Under the pieces are notes generated by a model. It worked only from the letters and a program-made list of their open reading frames with translations. It had not been told where the DNA came from and did not search any database. From NCBI GenBank assembly GCA_934615635.1, contig CAKTTT010000005.1, positions 1-28,175 of the forward strand: a stretch of 28,175 nt of DNA, given 5' to 3'. This DNA comes from an uncultured Eubacteriales bacterium (lineage in GTDB: Bacteria > Bacillota > Clostridia > Oscillospirales > Acutalibacteraceae). Shown one piece after another: positions 1 through 8,762 of this stretch; the stretch's first letter is position 1; the number at the start of each line of letters is the position of its first letter. A program made the translations under genes and the position numbers.

Positions 1-105
1 GAGGAGGGGACTCACGACGAGTTGATGCGCCGCGGCGGGAAATATGCCGACTTGTTTCAAGTACAAAGCCAGTATTACAAGGAGGGAGAAACGTGCAGCA
101 ACTAA
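1..105 (+). CDS. ABC transporter half, C-terminal end (partial)
   Basis: Only the last 34 codons are present, in frame 1 from the window edge to TAA at 103-105. The residues EEGTHDELMRRGGKYADLFQ are the standard tail of an exporter-type ATP-binding subunit: the segment after the H-loop where family members read G-x-H-x-E-L-L followed by Y..L...Q. No catalytic motif is inside the window. The reading frame overlaps the next ABC gene by 13 bases, and the ribosome-binding site of that gene lies inside this one, so the two are translationally coupled and probably form a heterodimeric exporter. The substrate cannot be told from this fragment. Confidence 0.85.
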   Translation, partial: EEGTHDELMRRGGKYADLFQVQSQYYKEGETCSN

Positions 106-1931
106 AATGGATCTACAAAGGGATAAAGGAGATCCATCGTATTCGTCCCGGGTTAATGGGGATGACCCTCATACGATCTGTTACGGGCTCTCTTTTTCCT
201 TTTATTAATATCTATATGTCTTCTGTTATTCTCAATGCCATTGTATCCCGAGAATCCATACAAGTATTGACCGGATACGCCATACTTACAATTGCATTAA
301 ATGCCGCCTGTTCCCTCATAACCGCCATATTGAACTCTGCTGTAAATCTGCGTCAGGCCGATTTTTCCCATTTATATGAACGCCATCTGGCGCAAAAGAC
401 CATCGATCTGGATTTTGCAGATCTGGAAAACCCCGAAATATTTCAAAAGAAGCAGCATATACAGGATGTGCGGAATTTAAATTCAGGTGGGATTTGGAAA
501 CTGTTGGAGGCGTTTCCTGGAATAATCAGCAGTCTCGTTACCGTTATCGTATCCATTTCCCTGACAGCCCAGCTTTTCTTTACCTTTGATCAGATTGACG
601 GGAATCGTCTTTTACAATTCATCTGTTCACCTGCAGGTTCTGTCATCCTTATTCTTTTGATCGTCTTGTGCATCTTCATAAGTATGTATACAAATTCCAC
701 TGTGACTAAAAAAATGTATAAGATTATGGATGGTTTCCTTTTCTTTAATCGGGTATTTTCCTATTATCTGAATAACTATATCTCTTCTTATCATGCTGGT
801 AAAGATATCCGCCTTTACAATCAAAAGGGCTTGATAGAAGAAGAATCCAATGCGCTGTTCGCTGAGGCCAACCGTACTTTTGACCGGTTAACCTGGAATC
901 AAATCCGCTATTCCGGCTTAAGTATGATCGCTTCTGTAGTCGTCTTGGCCGCTGTATATCTTTTCGTTGGTTTAAGGGCGCTTGCTGGATTATTTTCTGT
1001 AGGAAATATTTTACTTTATATCAATAGCATAAATCAGTTTATTGCCGGTATGACCAACACGATGACGCATTTGACTTCCCTGCGTGTTAACAAGGAAGCG
1101 TTGATGAACTATTTTGATTACATGGAGATAGCTCCCAGCTTTCAGTCGGGCCATCAGTCGGTAGCTCGCGGAGAAAAAGAGAGCTATGAAATTGCCTTTT
1201 GCAATGTCTCGTTTCGTTACCCTGGGACCCAGAAGGATGTCCTTAAAAATATATCCTTTACCTTTAACACCGGAAAAAGGACGGCATTGGTCGGTGTAAA
1301 CGGCAGTGGTAAAACCACCATTATCAAGCTGTTGTGTCGCTTGTATGACCCTACCGAGGGCAAAATCCTTCTGAATGGCGTCGATATACGTTCCATTGAG
1401 TATGAGGACTATATTGCATTATTCAACGTGGTGTTCCAGGATTATAAATTATTGGCCTTTCCTTTGGGGCAAAATGTAGCGGCCTCTTTAGAGTATGATG
1501 AAAAAAAGGTAATCTCGTCTTTGGAAAAAGCGGGATTCGCCGAAAGGCTTTCTAAAATGGACAAATATTTAGAGACGCCCCTCTATAAGGATTTCGATGA
1601 GGATGGAGTGGAAATCTCCGGCGGAGAAGCGCAGAAGATTGCTATTTCTAGAGCGCTATATAAGGAGGCCCCTTTTGTCATACTGGATGAGCCAACTGCC
1701 GCCCTGGATCCAGTTGCCGAGGCGGAAATTTATGGAAGACTGAATACAATTATTGAGGACAAAACGGCTGTTTTCGTATCGCACCGCTTATCCTCCTGCC
1801 TATTTTGTGATTCTATCCTGGTTTTTTCGGATGGACAATTGGCCCAACAGGGGTCTCATCAGGAATTGTTATCCGATGAGACGGGAATCTATCATTCCCT
1901 GTGGCATGCGCAGGCGCAATATTATACCTGA
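93..1931 (+). CDS. ABC exporter subunit, fused membrane and ATPase domains
   Basis: A 612-residue half-transporter with an N-terminal membrane domain (hydrophobic segments near residues 20-45, 60-80, 140-165, 180-200 and 270-320) and a C-terminal nucleotide-binding domain. Visible ATPase motifs are Walker A GVNGSGKT (401-408), Q-loop VFQDY, signature ISGGEAQ (508-514, with Glu where Gln is usual), Walker B ending in D532-E533, and the H-loop His564. The start is GTG at 93, chosen because AAGGAGGG sits 6 bases upstream; it overlaps the preceding ABC gene. It is expected to export a lipid, peptide or drug as a heterodimer with that protein. The gene is visibly AT-richer than the genes from 2324 onward, suggesting a different history. 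Substrate unknown; the family call is secure. Confidence 0.93.
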   Translation: MQQLKWIYKGIKEIHRIRPGLMGMTLIRSVTGSLFPFINIYMSSVILNAIVSRESIQVLTGYAILTIALNAACSLITAILNSAVNLRQADFSHLYERHLAQKTIDLDFADLENPEIFQKKQHIQDVRNLNSGGIWKLLEAFPGIISSLVTVIVSISLTAQLFFTFDQIDGNRLLQFICSPAGSVILILLIVLCIFISMYTNSTVTKKMYKIMDGFLFFNRVFSYYLNNYISSYHAGKDIRLYNQKGLIEEESNALFAEANRTFDRLTWNQIRYSGLSMIASVVVLAAVYLFVGLRALAGLFSVGNILLYINSINQFIAGMTNTMTHLTSLRVNKEALMNYFDYMEIAPSFQSGHQSVARGEKESYEIAFCNVSFRYPGTQKDVLKNISFTFNTGKRTALVGVNGSGKTTIIKLLCRLYDPTEGKILLNGVDIRSIEYEDYIALFNVVFQDYKLLAFPLGQNVAASLEYDEKKVISSLEKAGFAERLSKMDKYLETPLYKDFDEDGVEISGGEAQKIAISRALYKEAPFVILDEPTAALDPVAEAEIYGRLNTIIEDKTAVFVSHRLSSCLFCDSILVFSDGQLAQQGSHQELLSDETGIYHSLWHAQAQYYT

Positions 1932-1941
1932 ACATGAAGCG

Positions 1942-1992
1942 AAACACCATTGAATTTGAAACCTTTGCAGTTTCAGAGTTCAATGGTGTTTT
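1942..1992 (+). terminator. Rho-independent terminator after the ABC pair
   Basis: Arms 1942-1954 and 1979-1991 (AAACACCATTGAA against its complement) form a 13-bp stem, continued inside by TGAAAC/GTTTCA, and end in a T run. It begins 10 bases after the ABC stop codon. Confidence 0.9.
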
Positions 1993-2323
1993 AATCAGTG
2001 CCGTATTTAAGCGGATTTTCTAGGCTGCTTTCTCTATTGGAGATAAGGTGGAATAAGTTGCGCAAATTGAAAAACAGATAAAAAGGAGACATAGTTTGCG
2101 CTCTCCTTTTAGAATGGTGGTGTGGTAACTTCATTCTATCAGAGCGCACTTTCCTTGTCCTCGCAAGTGATCATGCATTTGGGTAACCATGTGAAGGAGA
2201 CCCTCCGAAAAAGGGCCTCCTTCGTCGTTTATCCGGATGCCGTCGGGAGATGTTCAGGTGTTCATCGGGGCGGCAGGTACCTGCCCACCTGTGGAAGGGG
2301 CGGCTACCTTTATCGAAATACTG
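1993..2323. other. Convergent intergenic region with hairpins, no gene seen
   Basis: This 330-base gap lies between the converging ABC and addA genes. It holds a terminator-like hairpin at 2081-2110, described separately, and a second hairpin with arms 2193-2204 and 2212-2223 (12 pairs with one A-C mismatch) that lacks a T tract on either strand. I see no reading frame with a ribosome-binding site or recognisable product. The base composition shifts from AT-rich to GC-rich across this gap. Confidence 0.6.
2065..2110 (-). terminator. Likely terminator for addA
   Basis: AAAAGGAGA at 2081-2089 pairs perfectly with TCTCCTTTT at 2102-2110. Read on the minus strand the stem is followed by TTTTTATCTGTTTTTC, a good U tract, so it can end transcripts from addA about 215 bases after its stop codon. 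It may also work weakly on the plus strand. Confidence 0.6.
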
Positions 2324-5300
2324 TCAGGCAAAGGCGGGCGGTTGATCGGGAACCGGCAGGGGAATTTCGCAGGAGAGGGCAAAGGAATAGAGAATGCACT
2401 GCCGGACGGGCAGCTCCAGAATACGCTGGAGGGCATAGGCGTATATATGCAATTGCTGACGGTATCGCTCCGCCAGTTCCAGCGGCGTTTTCACCCGGTC
2501 GGTCTTGTAGTCCACGATTACAAGACCGTTTTTTTCCTGGAACACGCAATCGGCGATACCCTGGATCACCACCAGCTCCGCCGCCGCGCTCTCCGGCGGT
2601 AAGGCGTCCGGTGGCAGAAAGCGGGCTGCCGGAATGCCGATGGTGAAGGGATATTCCCGCATACAGCGGGGGGAGGCCTTGATTCGCTGATAAAGACGGC
2701 TGCCAAAGAACCGTTCCACCTTCTCAAGCGGTATGCTGTCTCCCTGCTGAGGGGTGAGGAATTCCCGCTCCACCAGCCGTCTCACCTCCGCCTGGGGATC
2801 GACGGCCGCCGCCTCAAAAGAAGCGAACTGCATGAAGGTATGCAGGGCGGTGCCCCGCTCCGCGGGGGTCAAGCCGGCCCGGCCAAGAAAAGCGGGGCGC
2901 TGGGTGGCGACAAAAGCGCTGCCCGTTGGCTCCGGGGAAGCCTCGGAGGCCCCCAGCTTGGCGGGGATTTTCCCGAAGGATTCAAAGGGATAACGAAACT
3001 GCAGCCGTTGAGCCAGCATTCGGTATAACGGTGCATCCGCCGGCGGAAAAAGAACTTCGGCCTGTTCCGCCTTGGCGGGCGCGGGAGCCCGCACCACGGA
3101 GATGTTCCAGGGATGCGCCGCCGGAAGGACGGCGAGATCCTCGCTGTCGGCCAGCCGACGCAGATGCTCCCCAGAGGGGTGGCGCAGCGCGGCGGACAGC
3201 ACCCAGTCGCTCATGCTCCGGGCGGAGAGGACGAGATAGGAAGGGAGGGCTTCCTCCTTCCCCAGCGCGGCGGCCAGGCGGTTCAGCTTGGCGGAAGGAT
3301 CCTTGACGGACATGGTCATCAGCAGTTTCTCCTTAGCGCGGGTCATGGCGACGTAAAGCACCCGCAGTTCCTCCGCCCGCTCGCTTTTGCGTATGGCAAG
3401 GGATACCGCTTGACGGGAAAGCGTGTTGATTTGCCGGAGGGTTTCCGGATCCCGGCGGACCAGGCCGATGCCCGCCTGGGGATGCAGCAGCAGGTCCCCT
3501 TTAGTGGAATCGGGATTGAACAGGCCGCCCATTCCAGCCAGGAAAACCACGGGGAACTCCAGCCCCTTGGAGTTGTGGATGCTCATGATCCGCACCACGT
3601 CCGCATGTTCCGAAACGGTGGAGGCGGGCGCCAGATCCATATGCTGCTGTTCCAACCGGTCGATATACCGAATGAAGGCGGATAAGCCGCGGAAACCGTT
3701 CTGCTCGAAGCGGCGGGCGTAATCATGAAGCAGGCGGAGATTGGCCACCCGCTGAGGGCCGTGCCGACGGGCGCCGGCCACGGCCAGCATCCCGCTTTCC
3801 TCATACAGCCGGTGGATCAGCCGGTCGGCAGGCAGGGTGGCTGCCAGGGTTCGATAACGCTCCATATCCGCCAGAAAAACCGCGCATTTGTCCTTCAGGC
3901 CGGGAAGGGGCGCCTCCCGCCCTTTGCTCATAGCGCGCAGAGCGGCATATAAGGGCGCGTGCCGGTCGGGCAGGCGGATGGCCGCCAGCTCGTCCGGCGT
4001 AAAGCCGTAAACCGGGGAGAAGAGCACCGCCAGCAGCGGCACGTCCAGCAGCGGGTTGTCGATCACCCGCAGCAAAGATAGGGCGACCGCGATTTCCGGA
4101 GCGGAAAAGAAGCCGGCGGAGGTGGCGGTCCATGCCGGAATGCCGCAGCGCCCCAGTTCCTCGGCATAGGCGGCGGCGTGAGCGGCCTTGCTGCGCAGCA
4201 GGATGCAGAAATCCCCATACCGGGCGGGACGCGCGGCTCCCTTTTCCGTCACGGGAAAGCTCTCCATCAAGGCCTTTATCCGCATGGCGATCACCCGTGC
4301 CTCCGCCGCATCTCTGGTATCCTCCTCCTCGTTGAGGGAGGAATCCACCAGGAGCAGCTCGGCGGCGCAGTCTCCGCCCGGGGGATAAACCGCGGAGGGA
4401 AGCAGGGCCTCCCGGTCGTCGTAGGCGATGCCGCCCGCTTCCCGGGTCATCAACTGGCGGAAAACGAAATTGACCGCCTCGGTCACCTCCACACGGCTGC
4501 GGAAGTTGTTCCCCAGGGTAATGGAGGCCGGATAATGCGCCCCATCATAGGGGGGATAGCTGTCCCGGCGGCGGATGAAGATCTCCGGCATAGCCTGCCG
4601 GAAGCCGTAGATGCTCTGCTTGACGTCGCCCACCATGAACAGATTGGCTTCCTCACGGGAAAGGGCGCTGAATAAAGCATCCTGAGCGGCGTTGGTATCC
4701 TGATATTCATCCACCAGCACCTCATCGAACCGCTCCGACAGCTCCCGCGCCAAAGGGGTGCGGCGGATGGCGCCGTCCTCATCCCGCTGGATCAGCAGCC
4801 GCAGGGCGCCGTGTTCCAGGTCGTTGAAGTCCACCATGCGCCGCTTTTTCTTCTTTTCGGCGAACCGGTCGCCGAATTGGCGCACCAGAGTAAACAAAAC
4901 GGAAACCAGCCGTTTGACGGCAGCCATATCCTCCCGGCACTCGGCTTCGGCGCCGCACAGGGTGCCGGGGAGCTCCTTCACCCGTTTACGGGCCTCATCC
5001 CGCAGCGCCTTCACGCGTTCCTTCCGCTGCTCGTCCTCATATTTCCGCAGCACCCCCAGCCGCCCGAAAGAAGCGGCCTCATCCAGCAGCCCGGCGCAAG
5101 CGTCCCAGGAGCAGCCGGCGAGAGAGGCGGCCGCCGCCTCCAGAGATTCGGCATCCCGCTCCAGCACGCCGCCGTAAGCCTCCTCCATCTTCGGCTCCTC
5201 CGCCGCGATCCGCCGCGCCTTGCGCAGCAGGGAGGCGGCGTAGCGCAGGGTATCCGCGGCACTATCCAGGACGATGCGGCCCCAGGGGGTGTCCGGAAGG

Positions 5301-5914
5301 GGGGTGTCCGTTTCGAAAGCCGCTTCCTTCTCCGCCAGCCATTGCCCGGGAAAGGGATGGGACTGAACGAAGCTGTAAATCCGCCGCACGGTTTGCACAA
5401 GCCCCTTGTCGTCTCGGCCGGAGCCAAGCAGGGCCGCCAACTCCAGAAAAACCGGTTCCTTCTGCCGGTAATGCTCCTCCAGCACCTCCTGTAAGGCTTC
5501 CTCCTGGAGCAGGGCGGTTTCCGCTTCCTCCGCCACCTTGAACTGAGGGGACAGGTCCAGCAGATGGAAATACTCCCGCAGCAGGTTGGCGCAGAAGCCG
5601 TGGACGGTGCTGAAATTCGCCCGGGGAAGCAGAAGCTGCTGCCGCTGCAGGCGGCGATCTTCCGGGTTCCTGGAAATCAGCTCGGTCAGCTCGGCGGAAA
5701 GCCGCTGCTTCATTTCCGCGGCGGCGGCTTTGGTAAAGGTGACCACCAGCAGCCGGTCCACGTCGAGGGGATGGTCGGGATCGGTGATCAGACCGATGAC
5801 CCGCTGCACCAGCACGGAGGTTTTCCCGCTGCCGGCGGCGGCCGACACCAGCACGGTGCCGCCCCGGGCCTCGATGCATTGCCTTTGTTCCGTTGTCCAT
5901 GATCTCGCGCTCAT
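2324..5914 (-). CDS. addA: ATP-dependent helicase/nuclease subunit A (AddA)
   Basis: A 1196-residue UvrD/RecB-superfamily protein, the usual AddA length. With AddB it processes double-strand breaks for RecA-dependent repair, resecting ends up to a Chi-type sequence. The start ATG at 5914 has AAGGAG 7 bases upstream. The N-terminus carries the Q motif TTEQRQCIE and Walker A SAAAGSGKT (24-32); helicase motif II DEYQDTN lies near residue 400, and motifs GNNFRS, SIHNSKGLEFPVV and VLYVAMTRAKEKL follow. The C-terminal nuclease domain is intact: GIAD with D1122, then D1135-Y-K1137. It is the last gene of a minus-strand run, 61 bases after the AlkZ-like gene. AddB, usually the adjacent upstream gene, is not here and must lie elsewhere if present. 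Confidence 0.96.
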   Translation of the reverse strand: MSARSWTTEQRQCIEARGGTVLVSAAAGSGKTSVLVQRVIGLITDPDHPLDVDRLLVVTFTKAAAAEMKQRLSAELTELISRNPEDRRLQRQQLLLPRANFSTVHGFCANLLREYFHLLDLSPQFKVAEEAETALLQEEALQEVLEEHYRQKEPVFLELAALLGSGRDDKGLVQTVRRIYSFVQSHPFPGQWLAEKEAAFETDTPLPDTPWGRIVLDSAADTLRYAASLLRKARRIAAEEPKMEEAYGGVLERDAESLEAAAASLAGCSWDACAGLLDEAASFGRLGVLRKYEDEQRKERVKALRDEARKRVKELPGTLCGAEAECREDMAAVKRLVSVLFTLVRQFGDRFAEKKKKRRMVDFNDLEHGALRLLIQRDEDGAIRRTPLARELSERFDEVLVDEYQDTNAAQDALFSALSREEANLFMVGDVKQSIYGFRQAMPEIFIRRRDSYPPYDGAHYPASITLGNNFRSRVEVTEAVNFVFRQLMTREAGGIAYDDREALLPSAVYPPGGDCAAELLLVDSSLNEEEDTRDAAEARVIAMRIKALMESFPVTEKGAARPARYGDFCILLRSKAAHAAAYAEELGRCGIPAWTATSAGFFSAPEIAVALSLLRVIDNPLLDVPLLAVLFSPVYGFTPDELAAIRLPDRHAPLYAALRAMSKGREAPLPGLKDKCAVFLADMERYRTLAATLPADRLIHRLYEESGMLAVAGARRHGPQRVANLRLLHDYARRFEQNGFRGLSAFIRYIDRLEQQHMDLAPASTVSEHADVVRIMSIHNSKGLEFPVVFLAGMGGLFNPDSTKGDLLLHPQAGIGLVRRDPETLRQINTLSRQAVSLAIRKSERAEELRVLYVAMTRAKEKLLMTMSVKDPSAKLNRLAAALGKEEALPSYLVLSARSMSDWVLSAALRHPSGEHLRRLADSEDLAVLPAAHPWNISVVRAPAPAKAEQAEVLFPPADAPLYRMLAQRLQFRYPFESFGKIPAKLGASEASPEPTGSAFVATQRPAFLGRAGLTPAERGTALHTFMQFASFEAAAVDPQAEVRRLVEREFLTPQQGDSIPLEKVERFFGSRLYQRIKASPRCMREYPFTIGIPAARFLPPDALPPESAAAELVVIQGIADCVFQEKNGLVIVDYKTDRVKTPLELAERYRQQLHIYAYALQRILELPVRQCILYSFALSCEIPLPVPDQPPAFA

Positions 5915-5975
5915 ATAAGGACTCCTTCAAAGGAAGATGGGGATAGGATGGATTTCTGTCGGATTCGTTGCCGGA

Positions 5976-6659
5976 TCAGCCCAGGAAGCGGGCGATGGCC
6001 CCGTCTGTCGCTGCCGGATTCAGCTCGCGTATCCGATCGATCACCTCTATCCGGGCGACGGAGGGATCCAGGCCTGCCGCTTCCTCCTCCAGGGCGTCGC
6101 CGAAGAAGCGGGAGGCGGTGCAATAGGTCGTGACCGGCCAGCCGTAAGGCGCGCCGGAAAGAGAGGTTTTCCGCGCCTCCCCGCTGACGACAATAAACAG
6201 CTCCTTTTGCAAAAAACGCAGGGCGCCGTCAAAACGGGACCGATCTTCCTTGCCGATTCCCAGGGCGCTTCGAAGCTGTACCATGTGGCAATGGGGTTCC
6301 TCCCGGATGCGGTCGTACAGCGTTTTCGCCATGCGGGGAACCAGCCCCTGCGCATAGCGTTCCTCCATTGTCCGGCCCTGCCGCCGCACACTGATGAAGC
6401 GGGGCAGCCATTCCCGGGTGATCCAGCCGTTTTTGCCGAGAAAGAATTTCCCCCCGGCGAATTCCTCTCGTTCGGTCACGGCCCGGATGCGCCAGATCCA
6501 GGGGTCGGTTTCCGGATCTCCGGTGTGATGTCGGAGATTCGCCTGAAAGAGAGAGGAAAGGCTGAAAACGCCCTCAGCGTTATCGCCGCCCATGGAAAAT
6601 CCGGCTTTCAGCAGATCGGCGCAAAATTCCTCAAAGGTGCGGATGGGAACCAGCTTCAC
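5976..6659 (-). CDS. AlkZ-related winged-helix-type protein (tentative)
   Basis: A 227-residue soluble protein with no signal peptide or membrane segment. The start is GTG at 6659, with AAAGGAAG about 9 bases upstream. The opening IRTFEEFCADLLKAGFSMGG and the central helical portion (ALGIGKEDRSRFDGALRFLQKELFIVVSGEA, residues about 130-160) resemble small clostridial proteins annotated as AlkZ-related, that is, related to winged-helix DNA glycosylases that remove alkylated or crosslinked bases. No catalytic residue set can be checked by eye. Its position 61 bases upstream of addA, apparently co-transcribed, fits a DNA-repair role, but the resemblance is from memory. It should be treated as a conserved hypothetical protein. 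Confidence 0.45.
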   Translation of the reverse strand: MKLVPIRTFEEFCADLLKAGFSMGGDNAEGVFSLSSLFQANLRHHTGDPETDPWIWRIRAVTEREEFAGGKFFLGKNGWITREWLPRFISVRRQGRTMEERYAQGLVPRMAKTLYDRIREEPHCHMVQLRSALGIGKEDRSRFDGALRFLQKELFIVVSGEARKTSLSGAPYGWPVTTYCTASRFFGDALEEEAAGLDPSVARIEVIDRIRELNPAATDGAIARFLG

Positions 6660-6757
6660 GGTTTATATCTTCCTTTCTCGCAGGGAGCGGCGAATAACGC
6701 TGCGGTTTCCGTGGCGAAGGGGCGTCCCGTCCCCCGAAGCGGAAAAGGGCGGTTCAA

Positions 6758-7798
6758 CTATTTTTTCCGTCCAATATCCTCTATTCCCACCACGTCGGTG
6801 TAGGCCGCCAGGGCTTGATCCAGCAGCAGGGCGCCCAAAGCGCCGCCGGTTCCCTCGCCAAGGCACATACCGGCGGTGAGGAGAGGGGAGAAGCCCAGCG
6901 CCTCCAGCAGCAGGCGGCCCGCCGGCTCGGCGGAACAGTGGGAGGGCAGCATATATTCCCTTGAGAGCGGAGCCAGCCGGGCGGCGCACAGGGCGGCTGC
7001 GCCGGAGATCACGCCGTCGATGAAGGCGGCCAGTCCCCGGGCGGCACATCCGATATATAGTCCGCACAGGGCCGCGATATCCAGCCCGCCCACCTTCGCC
7101 AGCACGTCCAGCGGATCGCCGGGATCCGGCTGGTTGAGAGCGATCGCCCGCCGGAGAACCTCGATTTTGTGGGCCACCCTCTCCGGCGTCCCGGCTCCGC
7201 GGGCGGTCACCGTTTCCAGCGGCTTGTCCAGCAGCAACGCGGCCACCGCGCTGGAGGTGGTGGTGTTGCCGATGCCCATTTCCCCGGTAATGACAATTTG
7301 TATACCCTCGTCAGCCGCTTCGGCGGCAGCGGCTATGCCCGTCTCCACGGCGGCGCGGCATTCCTCCGGGGTCATGGCCGGCCCGGCGGCGATATCCCCA
7401 GTGCCCCGGCGGATCGTCCGGCGCAGGACGCCGGGCTCCTCGTAATCGGTGGCGATCCCCACGTCCACCACCTGGACCTGAGCGCCGCAGCCCCGGGCAA
7501 AGGCGTTAATGGTGCCTCCGCCCCGGACGAAATTCACCGCCTGATCCGCCGTGACATTTACGGAGGACGGCGTCACCCCCTGGGCGGCTACGCCGTTGTC
7601 CGCACAGAACACCACCGCCCGCTTTCGCAGGGCCTGCGGGCGCGCCGTGCGCTGTATGCCGGCCAGCCGGATCACCATGGTTTCCAGCGCACCCAGGCTT
7701 CCCGGTAGCTTGGCGCGGCTGTCCCACCATGCCTTGGCCGCCTGCATGGCGGCTTCATCCGGAGCTTTGATAGCCTCCGTTGCTTCTTCCAGAGTCAT
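6758..7798 (-). CDS. cobT: Nicotinate-nucleotide-dimethylbenzimidazole phosphoribosyltransferase
   Basis: CobT makes alpha-ribazole phosphate from nicotinate mononucleotide and a lower-ligand base, activating that base for attachment to cobamides. The 346-residue product matches the family length. Visible family blocks are the early DSRAKLPGSLGALE, the FCADNGVAAQGVTPSS block, GEMGIGNTTTSSA, and LGEGTGGALGALLLD near the C-terminus, in which E315 corresponds to the catalytic glutamate. The ATG at 7798 is preferred because AAGGAGAGG precedes it by 5 bases; the in-frame ATG six codons upstream lies over that site. No other cobamide gene and no B12 riboswitch is visible, so this suggests lower-ligand remodelling or salvage with the remaining genes elsewhere. 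Confidence 0.96.
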   Translation of the reverse strand: MTLEEATEAIKAPDEAAMQAAKAWWDSRAKLPGSLGALETMVIRLAGIQRTARPQALRKRAVVFCADNGVAAQGVTPSSVNVTADQAVNFVRGGGTINAFARGCGAQVQVVDVGIATDYEEPGVLRRTIRRGTGDIAAGPAMTPEECRAAVETGIAAAAEAADEGIQIVITGEMGIGNTTTSSAVAALLLDKPLETVTARGAGTPERVAHKIEVLRRAIALNQPDPGDPLDVLAKVGGLDIAALCGLYIGCAARGLAAFIDGVISGAAALCAARLAPLSREYMLPSHCSAEPAGRLLLEALGFSPLLTAGMCLGEGTGGALGALLLDQALAAYTDVVGIEDIGRKK

Positions 7799-8019
7799 GG
7801 AATCCTCTCCTTGCAATGGGGTATGAGTGTAGAAAACCGTATGGTAAAAATAGGAGCATACATCTGCGGCCTAACGACCGGAAATGCCGGTAAAACCCGG
7901 ATTGTTTTTTTGTCCCATGGATGATATAATAAAAAATAGTGGGTGTCTGGCGCGGCTCTTTCGGCGGCATAGCAAGGCGGCGGATTCTTTTGGTGCGCGC
8001 AGAGATTTCCTGCGGGGCG

Positions 8020-8616
8020 TTATCGCCACTCCTTGCGCATCACCAGGAAATCGTCCCGCGCCGCCGTTTGGCGGAAGCCCTCTTTTTCGTACAGCCGCAG
8101 CGGACCGGGGTTATCCCATTCATATCGCTGGCTGCGCACCATGGGGAAGCCTTCCACGGCGATATACCCCTCGGCTTGCGCATCGGCTACGGCCTGCCGC
8201 AGGAGGGCGGTGGCGATGCCTTTCCGGCGGTATTCCGGGGCGATTTCAAAGCAGATCACCGCTTTTTCCCGTTTCCCCACCGGCGAATGAAATAAGGCTG
8301 CCCGGCCGCTGCAACAGGGCTCGGTGGGGAAGCTCGCCTTGTCGTTGACGTTGCACCAGCCGACGGCCAATTCCCCGTCATAGGCCAGGTAGCCCCGCAG
8401 AAGGCCGGAAGCGATCTGCCGGGCGGCGATTTCCCGGGAGACGCGTCCCGGATCAGTGCGGGCGGAAGAGTAGGACGCCTCGTATTCGGCTTTGCTCATT
8501 TGGAAAACCTGGCAGTAGCATCGGTAGGGGGAATCGTCGGTAAAGGCCCTGTTTTCGAAAAAATCAAAGTAATCTTCGGATAGTTCCGGCATAAGGGGAC
8601 GGATGATGATCGCCAT
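8020..8616 (-). CDS. GNAT family N-acetyltransferase
   Basis: A 198-residue single-domain acyltransferase. The acetyl-CoA pyrophosphate-binding loop is visible as RRKGIA (about 130-135) after the beta strand AVICFEIAPEY, followed by the helix TALLRQAVADAQAEG and the C-terminal NPGPLRLYEKEGFRQ, all typical GNAT blocks. The N-terminal half contains YRCYCQ and a C-C pair (101-102), a cysteine-rich pattern found in one Firmicutes GNAT subgroup. ATG at 8616 follows AAAGGGCG. The acceptor substrate is unknown; small molecule, peptide and protein targets are all possible. It stands 220 bases upstream of cobT on the same strand and may be a separate transcription unit. Confidence 0.85.
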   Translation of the reverse strand: MAIIIRPLMPELSEDYFDFFENRAFTDDSPYRCYCQVFQMSKAEYEASYSSARTDPGRVSREIAARQIASGLLRGYLAYDGELAVGWCNVNDKASFPTEPCCSGRAALFHSPVGKREKAVICFEIAPEYRRKGIATALLRQAVADAQAEGYIAVEGFPMVRSQRYEWDNPGPLRLYEKEGFRQTAARDDFLVMRKEWR

Positions 8617-8707
8617 GTTTTCACGCCCTTTCGCAAGCCTCTTTTCCTCATATCATGATAGCACAGGGGGAGCCGGATGTCCACCGCTTTCCGGCATAGT
8701 TCCCCGC

Positions 8708-8737
8708 TTGACAAGGCTCGTCAAAAATACATAGGAT
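8708..8737 (+). promoter_or_regulatory. Candidate promoter for the DivIVA-like gene
   Basis: TTGACA at 8708-8713 is a perfect -35 box; the best -10 is TAGGAT at 8732-8737, with an 18-base spacer. It sits 25 bases before the start codon of the coiled-coil gene, with AAAGGATGG between. The -10 is weak, so the exact start site is uncertain. Confidence 0.55.
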
Positions 8738-8762
8738 CATTCATCGAAAGGATGGGACGCAT

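Noticed and set aside
5937..6803. A 288-residue open frame on the plus strand
   Set aside because: It is antisense to the AlkZ-like and cobT genes, lacks a ribosome-binding site and a recognisable product; long antisense frames are common in GC-rich DNA.
7902..7930. TTGTTT-17-TATAAT on the plus strand
   Set aside because: It looks like a promoter, but no plus-strand gene follows; the adjacent genes are on the minus strand, so it is probably chance in an AT-rich gap.
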